NCBI GenBank assembly: GCA_964591705.1
Contig: CAZQCX010000035.1
Location: 1 to 15,920, forward strand
Direction of reading: 5' to 3'
DNA from: UBA11855 sp964591705
GTDB taxonomy: Archaea; Thermoproteota; Bathyarchaeia; Bathyarchaeales; Bathycorpusculaceae
DNA length: 15,920 nt
The notes under the pieces were generated by a model. That model was not told where the DNA came from. It did no database searches and saw only the letters and a list, made by a program, of their open reading frames with translations. Within the stretch, counting starts at the first letter, position 1; every line of letters starts with the position of its first letter. This document shows, one piece after another, positions 1 to 7,307 of the stretch. Position numbers and translations under genes: made by a program.

Positions 1-1
1 G

Positions 2-61
2 AAGCTGTTGCTCAATCTCACTCCAAGGGCACTCGAATCTCCCGAGGCAGGATCAGTTTGA
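2..61 (+). CDS. 3' end of an upstream gene, partial (possibly the transporter's binding protein)
   Basis: The second frame is open from the left edge to a TGA at 59-61 and would encode the last 19 residues of a protein ending in ESPEAGSV. Its stop overlaps the TTG start of the permease as TTGA, the kind of 1-2 base overlap typical of translationally coupled operon genes. In transporters of this class the gene ahead of the permease is usually the extracellular substrate-binding protein, so that is the natural guess, but the piece is too short to recognise. The permease frame is also open to the left edge, so this could be only a chance open frame. Confidence 0.35.
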   Translation, partial: KLLLNLTPRALESPEAGSV

Positions 62-1734
62 AAACAAGGTTCATCAAACGGACGGTGGTAAACGCCCTAA
101 ACGCCTTGTCATCAAAAAAACCTCTCAAGTATGCCACATACTTGTCAGCAATAACTGTCTTCTTTGTGTTGATTCTCTTTCCACCAATCCTCGGGATAAT
201 AATAAAGAGCAACTCGATGCAGCAATTCCTAAATCAGCCTGAATTCGTGAGTCGCGCTCTCACAGCCATCATAAACTCCTTTTTGGTTGCCCTCGTCGTG
301 TCAGCTTTGGACATCATCGCCGGAACTCCGATGGCATGGCTGATCACCCGTGGTAAATCAAAGTGGCTGAACGCGTTAGACACACTGGCAGATATACCAT
401 TCATCGTGCCAACAGCGGTTCTAGGCTATTCACTTCTCATTTTCTGGAGCGACTCCAAAGGCATCTCAGGACTTCTCACCGACTCCCTTGTTGCTCCAGG
501 CTGGCTTCTTGTGATGCTTCTTCACTTCACATTTTCTTACCCTGTAGTGGTTCGTGTCTTGGTGGGAGCTTTGCTCGATTATAAAATGGAATACGAAAGA
601 GCATCAAGAACATTGGGGGCTGCCCCACTTGTGGCTTTCAGAACTGTCACCTCCCCAATTCTTAAACCCGCATTTATCGCTTCTTTTGTGCTATCATTTG
701 CTAGGTCACTCTCCGAAACTGGCGCAACGTTCATCGTAGCAGGCACCTTTGAAAACGGACCTGTTTTCATACAGGGCATGAAAAATCAATTTTCAACGTC
801 GAATCCCGTGTTATACGAAGGAGCGGCAGTTTTTGCAAGTGCAATCCTCATCGCTGCTTCCTGCACAATCTTCGCGCTGATTTTGTTTTTGGGACCCCGC
901 TTGAAATTCCCATTCAAAAGCCTTTGGCCAAGGGCGGAAAGACAACTAAGCTACTCAAAAGCCGCTTGGTCTAGAACCGGGGTAACACTACTGGTATTCA
1001 TATTCATAGTGCTAGTTCCTGCATTGTTCGTTGCCTTACCGGCCTTTCAAGCAGTTTTCACAGACATACTTCCAGCAGCGCTTTCCGGTTCGGGCATATG
1101 GAGCAGCTATTGGCATAGTCTTCTTGTTTCATACTCACTTGGCGCAATTGTTACTGTAATAGGCTTCATCATTGGGCTTCCAATGGCAATACTCGTCGCA
1201 AGGAAGAAAATGGGGAAACCTCTCTCAGCGTTGCTTGATGTGCTTGTAAATGTTCCCCTAATCGTCCCATCGATAGCTCTTGGAGTCTCCCTCAAGTTCT
1301 TCTGGAAAGAAAGCTTTCCGTTCATGCCTGAGTTGCTGATACTGATTTTTGCGCATTTGTCAATCACATACCCCTATATCGTGAAATCAATGTCAGCAGC
1401 ATTCGAGAGGATAAGCATGGACTTAGAGGAAGCTGCAAGAACGTTGGGCGCCAAACCATTCAGTGTGTTCACAACAATAATATTCCCGCTCACCAAGTAT
1501 TCGATATTGTCAGGCGCGATAATGGTTTTCACTCGAAGTGTAAGCGAGACAGGTGCAACTTTGGCAGTCGTAACCAACCTGAAGACAGCTCCAGTAGTGA
1601 TAGTGGAATGGGTCAAGAATACGGTCCAAGCTTCCGCACTGGAAATAGGGCTGGGCGCAGGCATCTTGGTGCTGCTTTCATTCGTAATACTATTCTTGCT
1701 CAGACTGCTAACGCGAGGAGAAGGCAGAAATTGA
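58..1734 (+). CDS. ABC transporter permease, fused double-domain (Fe3+/thiamine/polyamine-type importer)
   Basis: This is the membrane channel subunit of a binding-protein-dependent ABC importer, 558 residues. It carries two homologous permease halves in one chain, roughly residues 27-285 and 305-555, each with about six hydrophobic helices. Each half has the cytoplasmic EAA loop that docks on the ATPase: EYERASRTLGAAP near residue 178 and LEEAARTLGAKP near residue 456. Both halves also repeat an RSxSETGAT stretch shortly after the EAA loop, supporting internal duplication. A fused double permease is characteristic of the FbpB/ThiP/PotBC-like families; the substrate (ferric iron, thiamine, polyamine or an anion) cannot be told from the permease. 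The TTG start has GAGG at 44-47 upstream; the frame is open further upstream, so the exact start is not certain. The ATPase gene follows after 59 bp in the same direction. Confidence 0.9.
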   Translation: MKTRFIKRTVVNALNALSSKKPLKYATYLSAITVFFVLILFPPILGIIIKSNSMQQFLNQPEFVSRALTAIINSFLVALVVSALDIIAGTPMAWLITRGKSKWLNALDTLADIPFIVPTAVLGYSLLIFWSDSKGISGLLTDSLVAPGWLLVMLLHFTFSYPVVVRVLVGALLDYKMEYERASRTLGAAPLVAFRTVTSPILKPAFIASFVLSFARSLSETGATFIVAGTFENGPVFIQGMKNQFSTSNPVLYEGAAVFASAILIAASCTIFALILFLGPRLKFPFKSLWPRAERQLSYSKAAWSRTGVTLLVFIFIVLVPALFVALPAFQAVFTDILPAALSGSGIWSSYWHSLLVSYSLGAIVTVIGFIIGLPMAILVARKKMGKPLSALLDVLVNVPLIVPSIALGVSLKFFWKESFPFMPELLILIFAHLSITYPYIVKSMSAAFERISMDLEEAARTLGAKPFSVFTTIIFPLTKYSILSGAIMVFTRSVSETGATLAVVTNLKTAPVVIVEWVKNTVQASALEIGLGAGILVLLSFVILFLLRLLTRGEGRN

Positions 1735-1793
1735 ATTCGAGCTTCATCAAATCAAGAATAGTGATGAAAGAAAAGGTGAAGAGGAATTAGAAA

Positions 1794-2894
1794 ATGCCCA
1801 ACATTCGTGTTGTGAATCTAACCAAGAAGTTTGGCAGCGTTACAGCACTGAATGACATCAACCTCGAGATTCGCGACAAAGAATACTTCTCTCTTCTAGG
1901 TCCAAGCGGGTGTGGAAAGACCACTCTACTGAGGCTCATTGCGGGTCTGATTGAGCCTGATAGTGGCGAGATTTGGATAGGCAACAAGCGCGTGGATGCA
2001 GTTCCTCCCGAGGATCGAGACATCGGATTTGTCTTCCAAACCTTTGCCCTTTTTCCTCACATGAGTGTCTGGGACAACGTTCTCTACGGACCCAAAGTCA
2101 AGAACTTCAATTTGAAAGAAGCTGAAACAATAGGCGACGAGGTTCTGGAACTGGTGAAACTGCACGAGCGGATTAATGCTTTTCCTCATGAGCTCAGCGG
2201 AGGCATGATGCAGCGCATCGCAGTAGCTAGAGCGCTCGCGGCAGGTGCAAAGACTCTCTTGCTTGATGAACCGCTTGGTCAACTTGACGCTAAAGTCAGA
2301 AATGAGATCCGATACGACATAAGAAAGATGACAAAAGACCTTGGATTGACTGCAATTCATGTTACGCATGATCAGTCTGAAGCAATGTCTATATCAGACA
2401 AGATCGCCGTAATGAAGAACGGAAAGATCGTGCAGATTGGCACGCCTAAGGAACTATACATGAATCCAAACAGCCTTTTCGTAGCCCATTTCATAGGTGA
2501 ATCTAATTTTCTTGAAGGGGAAGTTCTGTCCTCCTATGGAGCTTTTCTGAAACTGGAGTTACGTTCGGGTCTCAAAGCTCTTGGAAGAACAAGCGAAGTC
2601 AAGAAAGGGCAACGGGTAGTTTTGGCTGTGCGTCCTGAAATCTTCATGATAGAAAGAGAGGATATTCAAAAGGAGAACTGGCTCAGAGGCGAAATAGATA
2701 AAGTCACTTTTGAAGGTACCTTTGTGAGGTATGTCGTGAAGCTCGAAAGCGAAGACACCGTGGTGGTGATAAGACCCTCACTTGCAGAATCATGGCTGGA
2801 GAGGGGTGCGAAAGTGACATTAAGCTACGCGCCTGAGAAAACACACGTTTTCGCCTACCCCCAAGCCGGACTAGCGGACGAAATATCGGTGTAG
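1794..2894 (+). CDS. ABC transporter ATP-binding protein with TOBE domain (PotA/FbpC/ModC-like)
   Basis: Cytoplasmic ATPase that powers the permease encoded just upstream, 366 residues. All ABC motifs are intact: Walker A GPSGCGKTT at residues 36-44, Q-loop glutamine at 82, signature LSGGMMQR at 134-141, Walker B LLLDEP at 155-160 and the switch histidine at 192 in HVTHDQ. About 130 residues after the nucleotide-binding domain contain a VRPE motif and beta-rich sequence of the TOBE type, which in this subfamily regulates transport or senses substrate. The ATG has a good Shine-Dalgarno GAGGA at 1781-1785, eight bases upstream. Short spacing to the permease indicates one operon. Length and architecture match the spermidine/iron/sulfate/molybdate importer subfamily; the substrate is not deducible. 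Confidence 0.93.
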   Translation: MPNIRVVNLTKKFGSVTALNDINLEIRDKEYFSLLGPSGCGKTTLLRLIAGLIEPDSGEIWIGNKRVDAVPPEDRDIGFVFQTFALFPHMSVWDNVLYGPKVKNFNLKEAETIGDEVLELVKLHERINAFPHELSGGMMQRIAVARALAAGAKTLLLDEPLGQLDAKVRNEIRYDIRKMTKDLGLTAIHVTHDQSEAMSISDKIAVMKNGKIVQIGTPKELYMNPNSLFVAHFIGESNFLEGEVLSSYGAFLKLELRSGLKALGRTSEVKKGQRVVLAVRPEIFMIEREDIQKENWLRGEIDKVTFEGTFVRYVVKLESEDTVVVIRPSLAESWLERGAKVTLSYAPEKTHVFAYPQAGLADEISV

Positions 2895-3044
2895 AAAAGA
2901 CATCTGCAATAACCTCAAGGGCAGCTGGCGAACCTCAGTCCATGCCTCGAAATAACTGCTGTGATAATAGCGTCCGAAAGCCTTAAGTGTGGCATGCAAA
3001 ATAACCTTTGACAGTTTGAGAATGTAAACAGGTGTTGAAATAGT

Positions 3045-3638
3045 TTGGCAGTTGAAGGATTTTTCGACAACAAACGACAACCAGTGGAAGCTAAGATAGG
3101 CGAACTAAGCCCCCAGTCCAGAGCAGTCAACGTGACAGCGAAAGTCGTGTCAAAGAGTGAACTCAGAGAAATTCCGATGGGTCGAGACGGGTCAGCGCAC
3201 CGAGTTTGCGATGCTTTGGTAGGCGACGAAACAGGCAGTATCTATCTAACTCTTTGGGATGACAATATTGAGAAGGTCAATGAAAACGACACTATCCGCG
3301 TTGAAAACGGTTACGTTACCCTTTTCAAGGGCAACATGCGTCTGAATATAGGAAAATATGGGAAACTGGAGCAAGCAAAAGAGCCTTTAGTGGTCGAGGT
3401 TAACACAGAGAACAATGTTTCCAACAAAACATACGAACAAGAGAGGCGCCCATTCAGACGAGGTGGCGGATTCGGAGGGGGAAGAGGCGGCTACGGCGGA
3501 GGACGCGGCGGCTACGGNNNNNNNNNNNNNNNNNNNNNNNNNNNNNNNNNNNNNNNNNNNNNNNNNNNNNNNNNNNNNNNNNNNNNNNNNNNNNNNNNNN
3601 NNNNNNNNNNNNNNNNNGAAGATACTAGAACGACTTAA
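3045..3638 (+). CDS. ssb: Single-stranded DNA-binding protein, OB fold with RGG tail (Sulfolobus-type SSB); 3' end uncertain
   Basis: Residues about 18-112 form one OB fold of the crenarchaeal SSB type: IGELSPQSRAVNVTAKVVS at the start, then DALVGDETGSIYLTLWDD, VENGYVTLFKGNMRLNIG. This layout closely matches the Sulfolobus SSB, which binds single-stranded DNA in replication and repair. From residue about 138 the chain is a glycine/arginine/tyrosine tail with GGGRGGY repeats, a likely flexible segment for nucleic-acid or protein contacts. The tail runs into 100 N, so true length and stop are unknown: with the gap taken literally it ends EDTRTT at 3638, in another frame RY directly after the gap, and in the third frame it stays open to about 3753. 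The start is TTG with AGGTG at 3030-3034 upstream. It is monocistronic, followed by T-tracts. Confidence 0.88.
   Translation: MAVEGFFDNKRQPVEAKIGELSPQSRAVNVTAKVVSKSELREIPMGRDGSAHRVCDALVGDETGSIYLTLWDDNIEKVNENDTIRVENGYVTLFKGNMRLNIGKYGKLEQAKEPLVVEVNTENNVSNKTYEQERRPFRRGGGFGGGRGGYGGGRGGYXXXXXXXXXXXXXXXXXXXXXXXXXXXXXXXXXXEDTRTT
3474..3517 (+). repeat. 21-nt tandem repeat coding GGGRGGY in the SSB tail, truncated by the gap
   Basis: Two consecutive 21-nt units (3474-3494 and 3495-3515) each encode GGGRGGY, and a third begins before the Ns. They differ mainly at third positions and in the arginine codon (AGA versus CGC). The array probably caused the assembly break. Confidence 0.75.
3518..3617. other. 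Assembly gap (100 N)
   Basis: Exactly 100 undetermined bases, the conventional filler for a scaffold join of unknown size. It lies inside the SSB C-terminal repeat. Sequence content and reading frame across it cannot be assumed, and the two flanks are linked only by scaffolding. Confidence 0.98.
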
Positions 3639-3656
3639 GCATAATACCCTACGCCC

Positions 3657-3693
3657 TTTTTATTCTCCTACTTTCATAGAGAGTCTTTTTTTT
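3657..3693 (+). terminator. T-tract terminator(s) after the SSB gene
   Basis: Two pyrimidine-rich stretches follow the SSB stop: five T at 3657-3661 and eight T at 3686-3693. Archaeal RNA polymerase terminates on oligo-T in the non-template strand without needing a strong hairpin, and no gene continues on this strand. No clear stem-loop precedes them. Confidence 0.55.
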
Positions 3694-3811
3694 CATGTAA
3701 ACATCACCATGAACCGCAAAGTCAGTGTAAGTTCTGGAGAGGTGGCCAATTAGAAAGCCTCACGTTATGGCTCAAGTGTGTAGAGCAATACAAAGGCAGT
3801 CTCACGTTGGA

Positions 3812-4123
3812 CTAAGCATGCATGAGCTTGACTATGTTTCTCTTTTCGAGTCTTTTGAGCGCGTCAAGAAATTCGTTCTTTTCTCCAGTATAATCAAGGT
3901 GTTGCATCATGTCTGGAACAAGAACGCCTTTCCTTCCAAGGTTCTCGTGCTTTTTGTGGAGGTGTTTCACAATAGATTTCTCCAGCTTGCCACACCGCCA
4001 AGTCGTATTTCGAATTAGAACAACCAACATCTTCAGGAAGGTTTGCTCACTCCCGTGCGTCCTAGACAAGTCTCCCCCTTCCCCCAAATTAGAGTAAGCT
4101 ATGGCGCGATCATTTTTAAGCAT
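3812..4123 (-). CDS. Small winged-helix-like protein, unassigned
   Basis: A protein of at most 104 residues from the ATG at 4123 (a TTG lies at 4132). I do not recognise a named family. The last 60 residues look like a winged-helix DNA-binding domain: a first helix LEKSIVKHLHKKHENL, a linker, a second helix VPDMMQHLDYTG, then a recognition-like helix NEFLDALKRLEKRNIVKL whose ending is typical of archaeal wHTH proteins. The first 34 residues are unlike this. A TATA-like box CTTAAAAATG (reverse strand, 4111-4120) would start transcription near 4090, downstream of the ATG, so translation may really begin at an in-frame TTG at 4069 or ATG at 4030, leaving about 70 residues. Probable role: transcription regulator or other DNA-binding protein. 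Confidence 0.6.
   Translation of the reverse strand: MLKNDRAIAYSNLGEGGDLSRTHGSEQTFLKMLVVLIRNTTWRCGKLEKSIVKHLHKKHENLGRKGVLVPDMMQHLDYTGEKNEFLDALKRLEKRNIVKLMHA
4111..4120 (-). promoter_or_regulatory. TATA-like box for the small wHTH gene
   Basis: Reverse-strand CTTAAAAATG resembles an archaeal TATA element. It lies inside the longest possible version of the downstream frame, which argues for a later translation start. Confidence 0.4.
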
Positions 4124-4248
4124 TATGTCCAAAGCCAGAATAGGGCTTTTCTTTTCTTAGGACTCAAGCCTATCCAGATCTTCCTAATAACGCCAAGCCA
4201 TTCTAAACTACTGAAGCAATAATACTCTGATAGCTTAGGAAAATCCCG

Positions 4249-4503
4249 TTATTTTTGAGTGTTGAATTCCTGGGTCGCTCCTACAGTTTGGCTTCTCCTC
4301 TTCCATCTCAATTGAACAAAAACCCTTTGTATGAGCCCGTGCTTTTCAAGCGATCTTAGGCTGCGATTTATTGAGGAATACTCCTTTGTCCTGCACTCAA
4401 TTAATCTGCCATGGATCATCTCGGCAATTTCTCTCGTGGTCATCTCAGGTTTCACTTCGAGAATCTCCAAAATCTTCTTTTGCTTTCTCGATAAGTTAGG
4501 CAA
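4249..4503 (-). CDS. Small winged-helix transcriptional regulator
   Basis: An 84-residue basic protein made almost entirely of one winged helix-turn-helix. Residues 5-17 form helix 1 (SRKQKKILEILEV), MTTREIAEMI is the positioning helix, YSSINRSLRSLEKHGLI is the recognition helix, and VFVQLRWKRRSQTVGA would be the wing hairpin. There is no ligand or effector domain, so it resembles the stand-alone archaeal wHTH regulators rather than full-size ones. It starts at TTG; a strong TATA-like box on the reverse strand at 4531-4544 places transcription start about 10 nt upstream, so the transcript is nearly leaderless. It lies 109 bp downstream of pyrG on the same strand but appears to have its own promoter. 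Targets are unknown. Confidence 0.72.
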   Translation of the reverse strand: MPNLSRKQKKILEILEVKPEMTTREIAEMIHGRLIECRTKEYSSINRSLRSLEKHGLIQRVFVQLRWKRRSQTVGATQEFNTQK

Positions 4504-4530
4504 CTGTCATCAGGAGAAAATTGGGGAGAG

Positions 4531-4544
4531 AATTATTTATAACA
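4531..4544 (-). promoter_or_regulatory. TATA box of the 84-residue wHTH gene
   Basis: Reverse strand reads TGTTATAAATAATT, a good archaeal TATA element. Its centre is about 34 nt ahead of the TTG start at 4503, predicting a very short leader. Confidence 0.6.
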
Positions 4545-4612
4545 TTCGCAACCCTTGAGCCTCAAGAACTGACTTGGAATTGTCCGAGTTTATAGGCTCA
4601 GCGAATGTCTTA

Positions 4613-6241
4613 CTAGTCGAAACTTGGCTTGGGCTTCCCCAGTTTCTTGTTCAGACAAGCTCGGATGAAGCCGTAGTACGCAGGGGCGGGTCTTCCCGGT
4701 CTGCTCTTGAACTCACCATGAAACTGTGAGGCAAAGAAGAAATAATGGTCGGGAAGCTCAAGCGTTTCCATTCTTCGCCCATCGGTGCTTTTACCAGTGA
4801 AACGCAATCCGCTCTTCTTCAAGAGGTCTATGTATTCAAGATTCACCTCGAACCTGTGCCTGTGTCGTTCATAGATTTCTTTCGCCTTATACAGACTATT
4901 TGCAATGCTACCTGTCTCTAAGAGTATTTTGTGGGAGCCTAAGCGCATTGTTGCGCCCTTCAGTTCGACGCCTCTCTGCTCAGGCATGAGATCTATTAGG
5001 GGATGTTGCGTGTTCGCGCAGATTTCGGTGCTGTTGGCGTCTTTGAGTCCGCAGACATTGCGACCGAATTCAATTACAGCAAGCTGAAATCCATAGCAGA
5101 TGCCTAAGAATGGAATGTCAGTCTCTCGTGCAAACTTTATGGCTGAAATCTTCCCCTCAGCCCCTCTTGCACCGAAGCCATAGGGGACAAAGACGCCATC
5201 AAATGAATTAAGGTCAGAGATACATTCTGGTGTCTGCTCCAATTTCTCTGCATTAAGATAAGTTATGCAAACGCGAGTGCGGTTTGCAGCTCCCGCGTGT
5301 CGCAAGGCCTCCCCCATGCTTACATAGCTGTCTGATAAGCCAGCATACTTTCCAACTAAGACAATTTGCACTTCGTTGTCGGGCTTAAGCATGACGTTTA
5401 CAACCTGCTGCCAATCTTGAAAATCCTGATTTGGACAGTCAAAGCACAACCTTCTGCATATGAATTCACCCATACCCTGCTTGTCCAGTATTAAAGGGAC
5501 TTGATAAATTGTTTCCACGTTGTATGAACAGAAAACCGCGTTTTCCGGAATTGTTCCGAACAGCGCAATCTTCCGTAACGTTTCAGCGTCAATCATGATT
5601 GGGCTGCGCGCAACTATTATGTCAGGTTGAATGCCAATGCGGCGTAGTTCATTTACGCTGTGCTGCAAAGGTTTCGTTTTCATTTCCTGTGTAACATCTA
5701 ACACTGGAACTAGAGCAACGTGAACATAAAGCGTGTTTTCGTAGCCTTCTTCAAGGCGCATTTGTCGGATTGCCTCGAGAAAAGGTAAGCCTTCTATGTC
5801 TCCAACTGTTCCCCCAACCTCGGTTAGGACGACGTCTACGTTAGTACTCTTCGCAATATTCCTGATCCGTTGCTTAGTCTCGTTGGTTATATGCGGAATT
5901 ATTTGAACGCAGCGTCCTAGGAAATCCCCGCGTCTTTCCTTCTCTATGACCGACTTGTAAACAAGCCCTGTTGTCACATTGTTTTCCTGCCTTAGACTCA
6001 GGTCAAGAAATCGCTCATACCACCCCAAGTCTAGGTCAGTCTCGCCACCGTCATCAGTTACAAAGACTTCGCCATGCATGTAAGGATTCATTGTGCCTGC
6101 ATCGACATTGACATAAGGGTCGATTTTTATCACGTTGACTTTGAGTCTTCTTGCCTGCAGCATCTTGCCAATCGATGATGTCAGAATCCCTTTTCCCACC
6201 GAGCTTAAAACCCCGCCCGTAATGAAAACATATTTGACCAT
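4613..6241 (-). CDS. pyrG: CTP synthase (glutamine-hydrolysing)
   Basis: Converts UTP to CTP with ATP and glutamine-derived ammonia, the last step of de novo pyrimidine nucleotide synthesis. The protein begins MVKYVFITGGVLSSVGKGI, the universal CTP synthase amino terminus with its ATP-binding loop, followed by KIDPYVNVDAGTMNP and HGEVFVTDDGGETDLDLG. The carboxy half is a class I glutamine amidotransferase: nucleophile C382 in LGICYGFQ and the H508/E510 pair in QFHGEFKSRP complete the triad. Length is 542 residues, as expected. The frame extends upstream to an ATG at 6301, but the ATG at 6241 is preferred: it starts exactly at the conserved motif, has GGAG about 12 bases upstream, and a TATA-like box at 6282-6292 would start the transcript after 6301. 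Complete and apparently functional. Confidence 0.97.
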   Translation of the reverse strand: MVKYVFITGGVLSSVGKGILTSSIGKMLQARRLKVNVIKIDPYVNVDAGTMNPYMHGEVFVTDDGGETDLDLGWYERFLDLSLRQENNVTTGLVYKSVIEKERRGDFLGRCVQIIPHITNETKQRIRNIAKSTNVDVVLTEVGGTVGDIEGLPFLEAIRQMRLEEGYENTLYVHVALVPVLDVTQEMKTKPLQHSVNELRRIGIQPDIIVARSPIMIDAETLRKIALFGTIPENAVFCSYNVETIYQVPLILDKQGMGEFICRRLCFDCPNQDFQDWQQVVNVMLKPDNEVQIVLVGKYAGLSDSYVSMGEALRHAGAANRTRVCITYLNAEKLEQTPECISDLNSFDGVFVPYGFGARGAEGKISAIKFARETDIPFLGICYGFQLAVIEFGRNVCGLKDANSTEICANTQHPLIDLMPEQRGVELKGATMRLGSHKILLETGSIANSLYKAKEIYERHRHRFEVNLEYIDLLKKSGLRFTGKSTDGRRMETLELPDHYFFFASQFHGEFKSRPGRPAPAYYGFIRACLNKKLGKPKPSFD

Positions 6242-6281
6242 TAGACGAAATCTCCGCAATGACCTAACTCTCTCAACGAGA

Positions 6282-6292
6282 TTCAATATAAC
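6282..6292 (-). promoter_or_regulatory. Probable TATA box of pyrG
   Basis: Reverse strand TTATATTGAA lies about 45 nt upstream of the ATG at 6241, predicting a leader of roughly 20 nt that contains the GGAG ribosome-binding site. It supports the shorter PyrG start. Confidence 0.45.
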
Positions 6293-6301
6293 CGTTGCCA
6301 T

Positions 6302-6866
6302 TGAGGCGAGATATTTGGGTCTCCTAAGGGAAGCGCAAAGTAGTTACAATGGAACACCTGTTTACGTGTTCATTGAGCATCAAAAACCCCTCGAGATCTC
6401 AGAATAATCTTGAATGGATAGGCGCTAATACGGCAAGAATATTGAAGGAGGCAGTTGCAGTGATGGCTTGCGAAACTATCTGGAGTGTACTTCCTTCACA
6501 GCTCAGTTCCGTGGCGATCGAAAAAGAGGGGTAATGTCGGTCTTCTTTAGGTTTGAGGAAAATCAAGCATGGAATAACAGGTTAGTTACCTGCTAATGTC
6601 GCATTCGGAGCAGAAACTACAGACATGAGCCACATTGAGGTTGTGAGCTAATTGTCAAGATTTTCAAGGATCTGTACGTGTCGAGACGCAATGCTATTTG
6701 CTATCTTCATAGCATTGGCTTTCGTGAGTGGGTAGGTCTTTTTGCGTAGAGAACGAGGTTATCTGCCTGTGCTAAAGGAGGGTTAGCGATGGGCAGTCAT
6801 GTGCTGTGGATCTGGAAGAAAATATTTAACTATGGGACGCTATAAACTAGTTTTGGAGATTTTGGT
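6302..6866. other. Long stretch without a convincing gene; possible eroded coding remnants
   Basis: Over 500 bp between pyrG and the RAM-domain gene, unusually long for this compact region. One frame, 6349-6534 (+), could encode 61 residues including ARILKEAVAVMACETIW, and another, about 6642-6749 (+), reads ELIVKIFKDLYVSRRNAICY in protein-like fashion before stopping, but it has no usable start. Neither matches a family I know. A small inverted repeat CAGGT-tagtt-ACCTG sits at 6578-6592. The distal end carries the promoter of the next gene. The stretch could be a decayed gene, an unrecognised RNA, or a regulatory region. Confidence 0.4.
6820..6829 (+). promoter_or_regulatory. TATA box of the RAM-domain gene
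   Basis: AAATATTTAA lies about 40 nt ahead of the ATG at 6867; transcription would begin near 6850 and leave a leader of about 17 nt that includes the GGAG at 6855-6858. Confidence 0.55.
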
Positions 6867-7100
6867 ATGCCAAGAGCTTTTGTTCTGATGAACGTCGAAT
6901 CTGGTTCAGAAGACGAGGTCCTTAGAGAAATAAAGAGAATCGAAGGCATTGAGGAAGCGTACTTTTCATACGGAGTGTATGATTTAATTACCAAAGTGAA
7001 AGCTGACACTATGGAGAATCTCAAAGATCTGGTAACACGAAAGATTAGATCACTAAACAAGGTGCGTTCGACGCTCACGCTGATCATTATGGAGGAATAG
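6867..7100 (+). CDS. Stand-alone Lrp/AsnC ligand-binding (RAM) domain protein
   Basis: A 77-residue protein consisting only of the alpha-beta sandwich effector domain of Lrp/AsnC regulators. It opens PRAFVLMNVESGSEDEVL, then EIKRIEGIEEAYFSYGVYDL and ITKVKADTMENLKDLVTRKI, the typical 'beta - helix - GxYD - beta - helix' order, and ends in the strand STLTLIIMEE. There is no helix-turn-helix part. In archaea such stand-alone modules form dimers and higher oligomers and bind amino acids or other small molecules; some act together with full-length Lrp proteins. ATG start with GGAG about nine bases upstream and its own TATA box. The frame is complete and of normal length for the family. Confidence 0.88.
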   Translation: MPRAFVLMNVESGSEDEVLREIKRIEGIEEAYFSYGVYDLITKVKADTMENLKDLVTRKIRSLNKVRSTLTLIIMEE

Positions 7101-7127
7101 GAAGCCTCCTCATATCCACCACACGCT

Positions 7128-7192
7128 CTTTTTGATGGCTGTAGTGTTGCTTCTGAGCTGAGGTGCTGAGCCGGGTTGAAATTGTGTTTCAA
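7128..7192 (+). terminator. Possible terminator region after the RAM-domain gene
   Basis: A T5 tract (cttttt, 7128-7133) lies 30 bp after the stop, and a small hairpin TTGAAA-ttgtg-TTTCAA follows at 7176-7192. The T tract is the more likely termination signal; a role for the hairpin is uncertain. Confidence 0.35.
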
Positions 7193-7228
7193 GAACTTGC
7201 AACGTTCACCCATCTATTCCATTGCCAA

Positions 7229-7268
7229 AACGGATTTGCCCGTTGGGCTTTAAGCACAAGCATTATAG
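7229..7268 (+). promoter_or_regulatory. Promoter region of the YchF-type GTPase, with a small hairpin
   Basis: A short stem AACGG-atttgc-CCGTT (7229-7244) is followed by two TATA-like elements, CTTTAAG around 7248-7254 and CATTATAG at 7261-7268. The second gives a leader of about 18 nt to the ATG at 7308. Only a weak ribosome-binding site (GTGA, 7298-7301) is visible. Confidence 0.4.
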
Positions 7269-7307
7269 CTTCACTTGACCGAACTACTAACCTAACCGTG
7301 AACCGCG

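Noticed and set aside
1926..2369. 147-codon minus-strand frame
   Set aside because: It is antisense to the ABC ATPase, whose motifs are all intact.
3415..3753. 112-codon frame spanning the N gap
   Set aside because: It reads the SSB gene in a second frame and depends on 34 unknown codons; its post-gap part could only be relevant if the true gap length shifts the SSB frame.
6135..6407. 90-codon plus-strand frame at the pyrG start
   Set aside because: The first two thirds are antisense to pyrG and the tail matches no family; it is probably a shadow frame.
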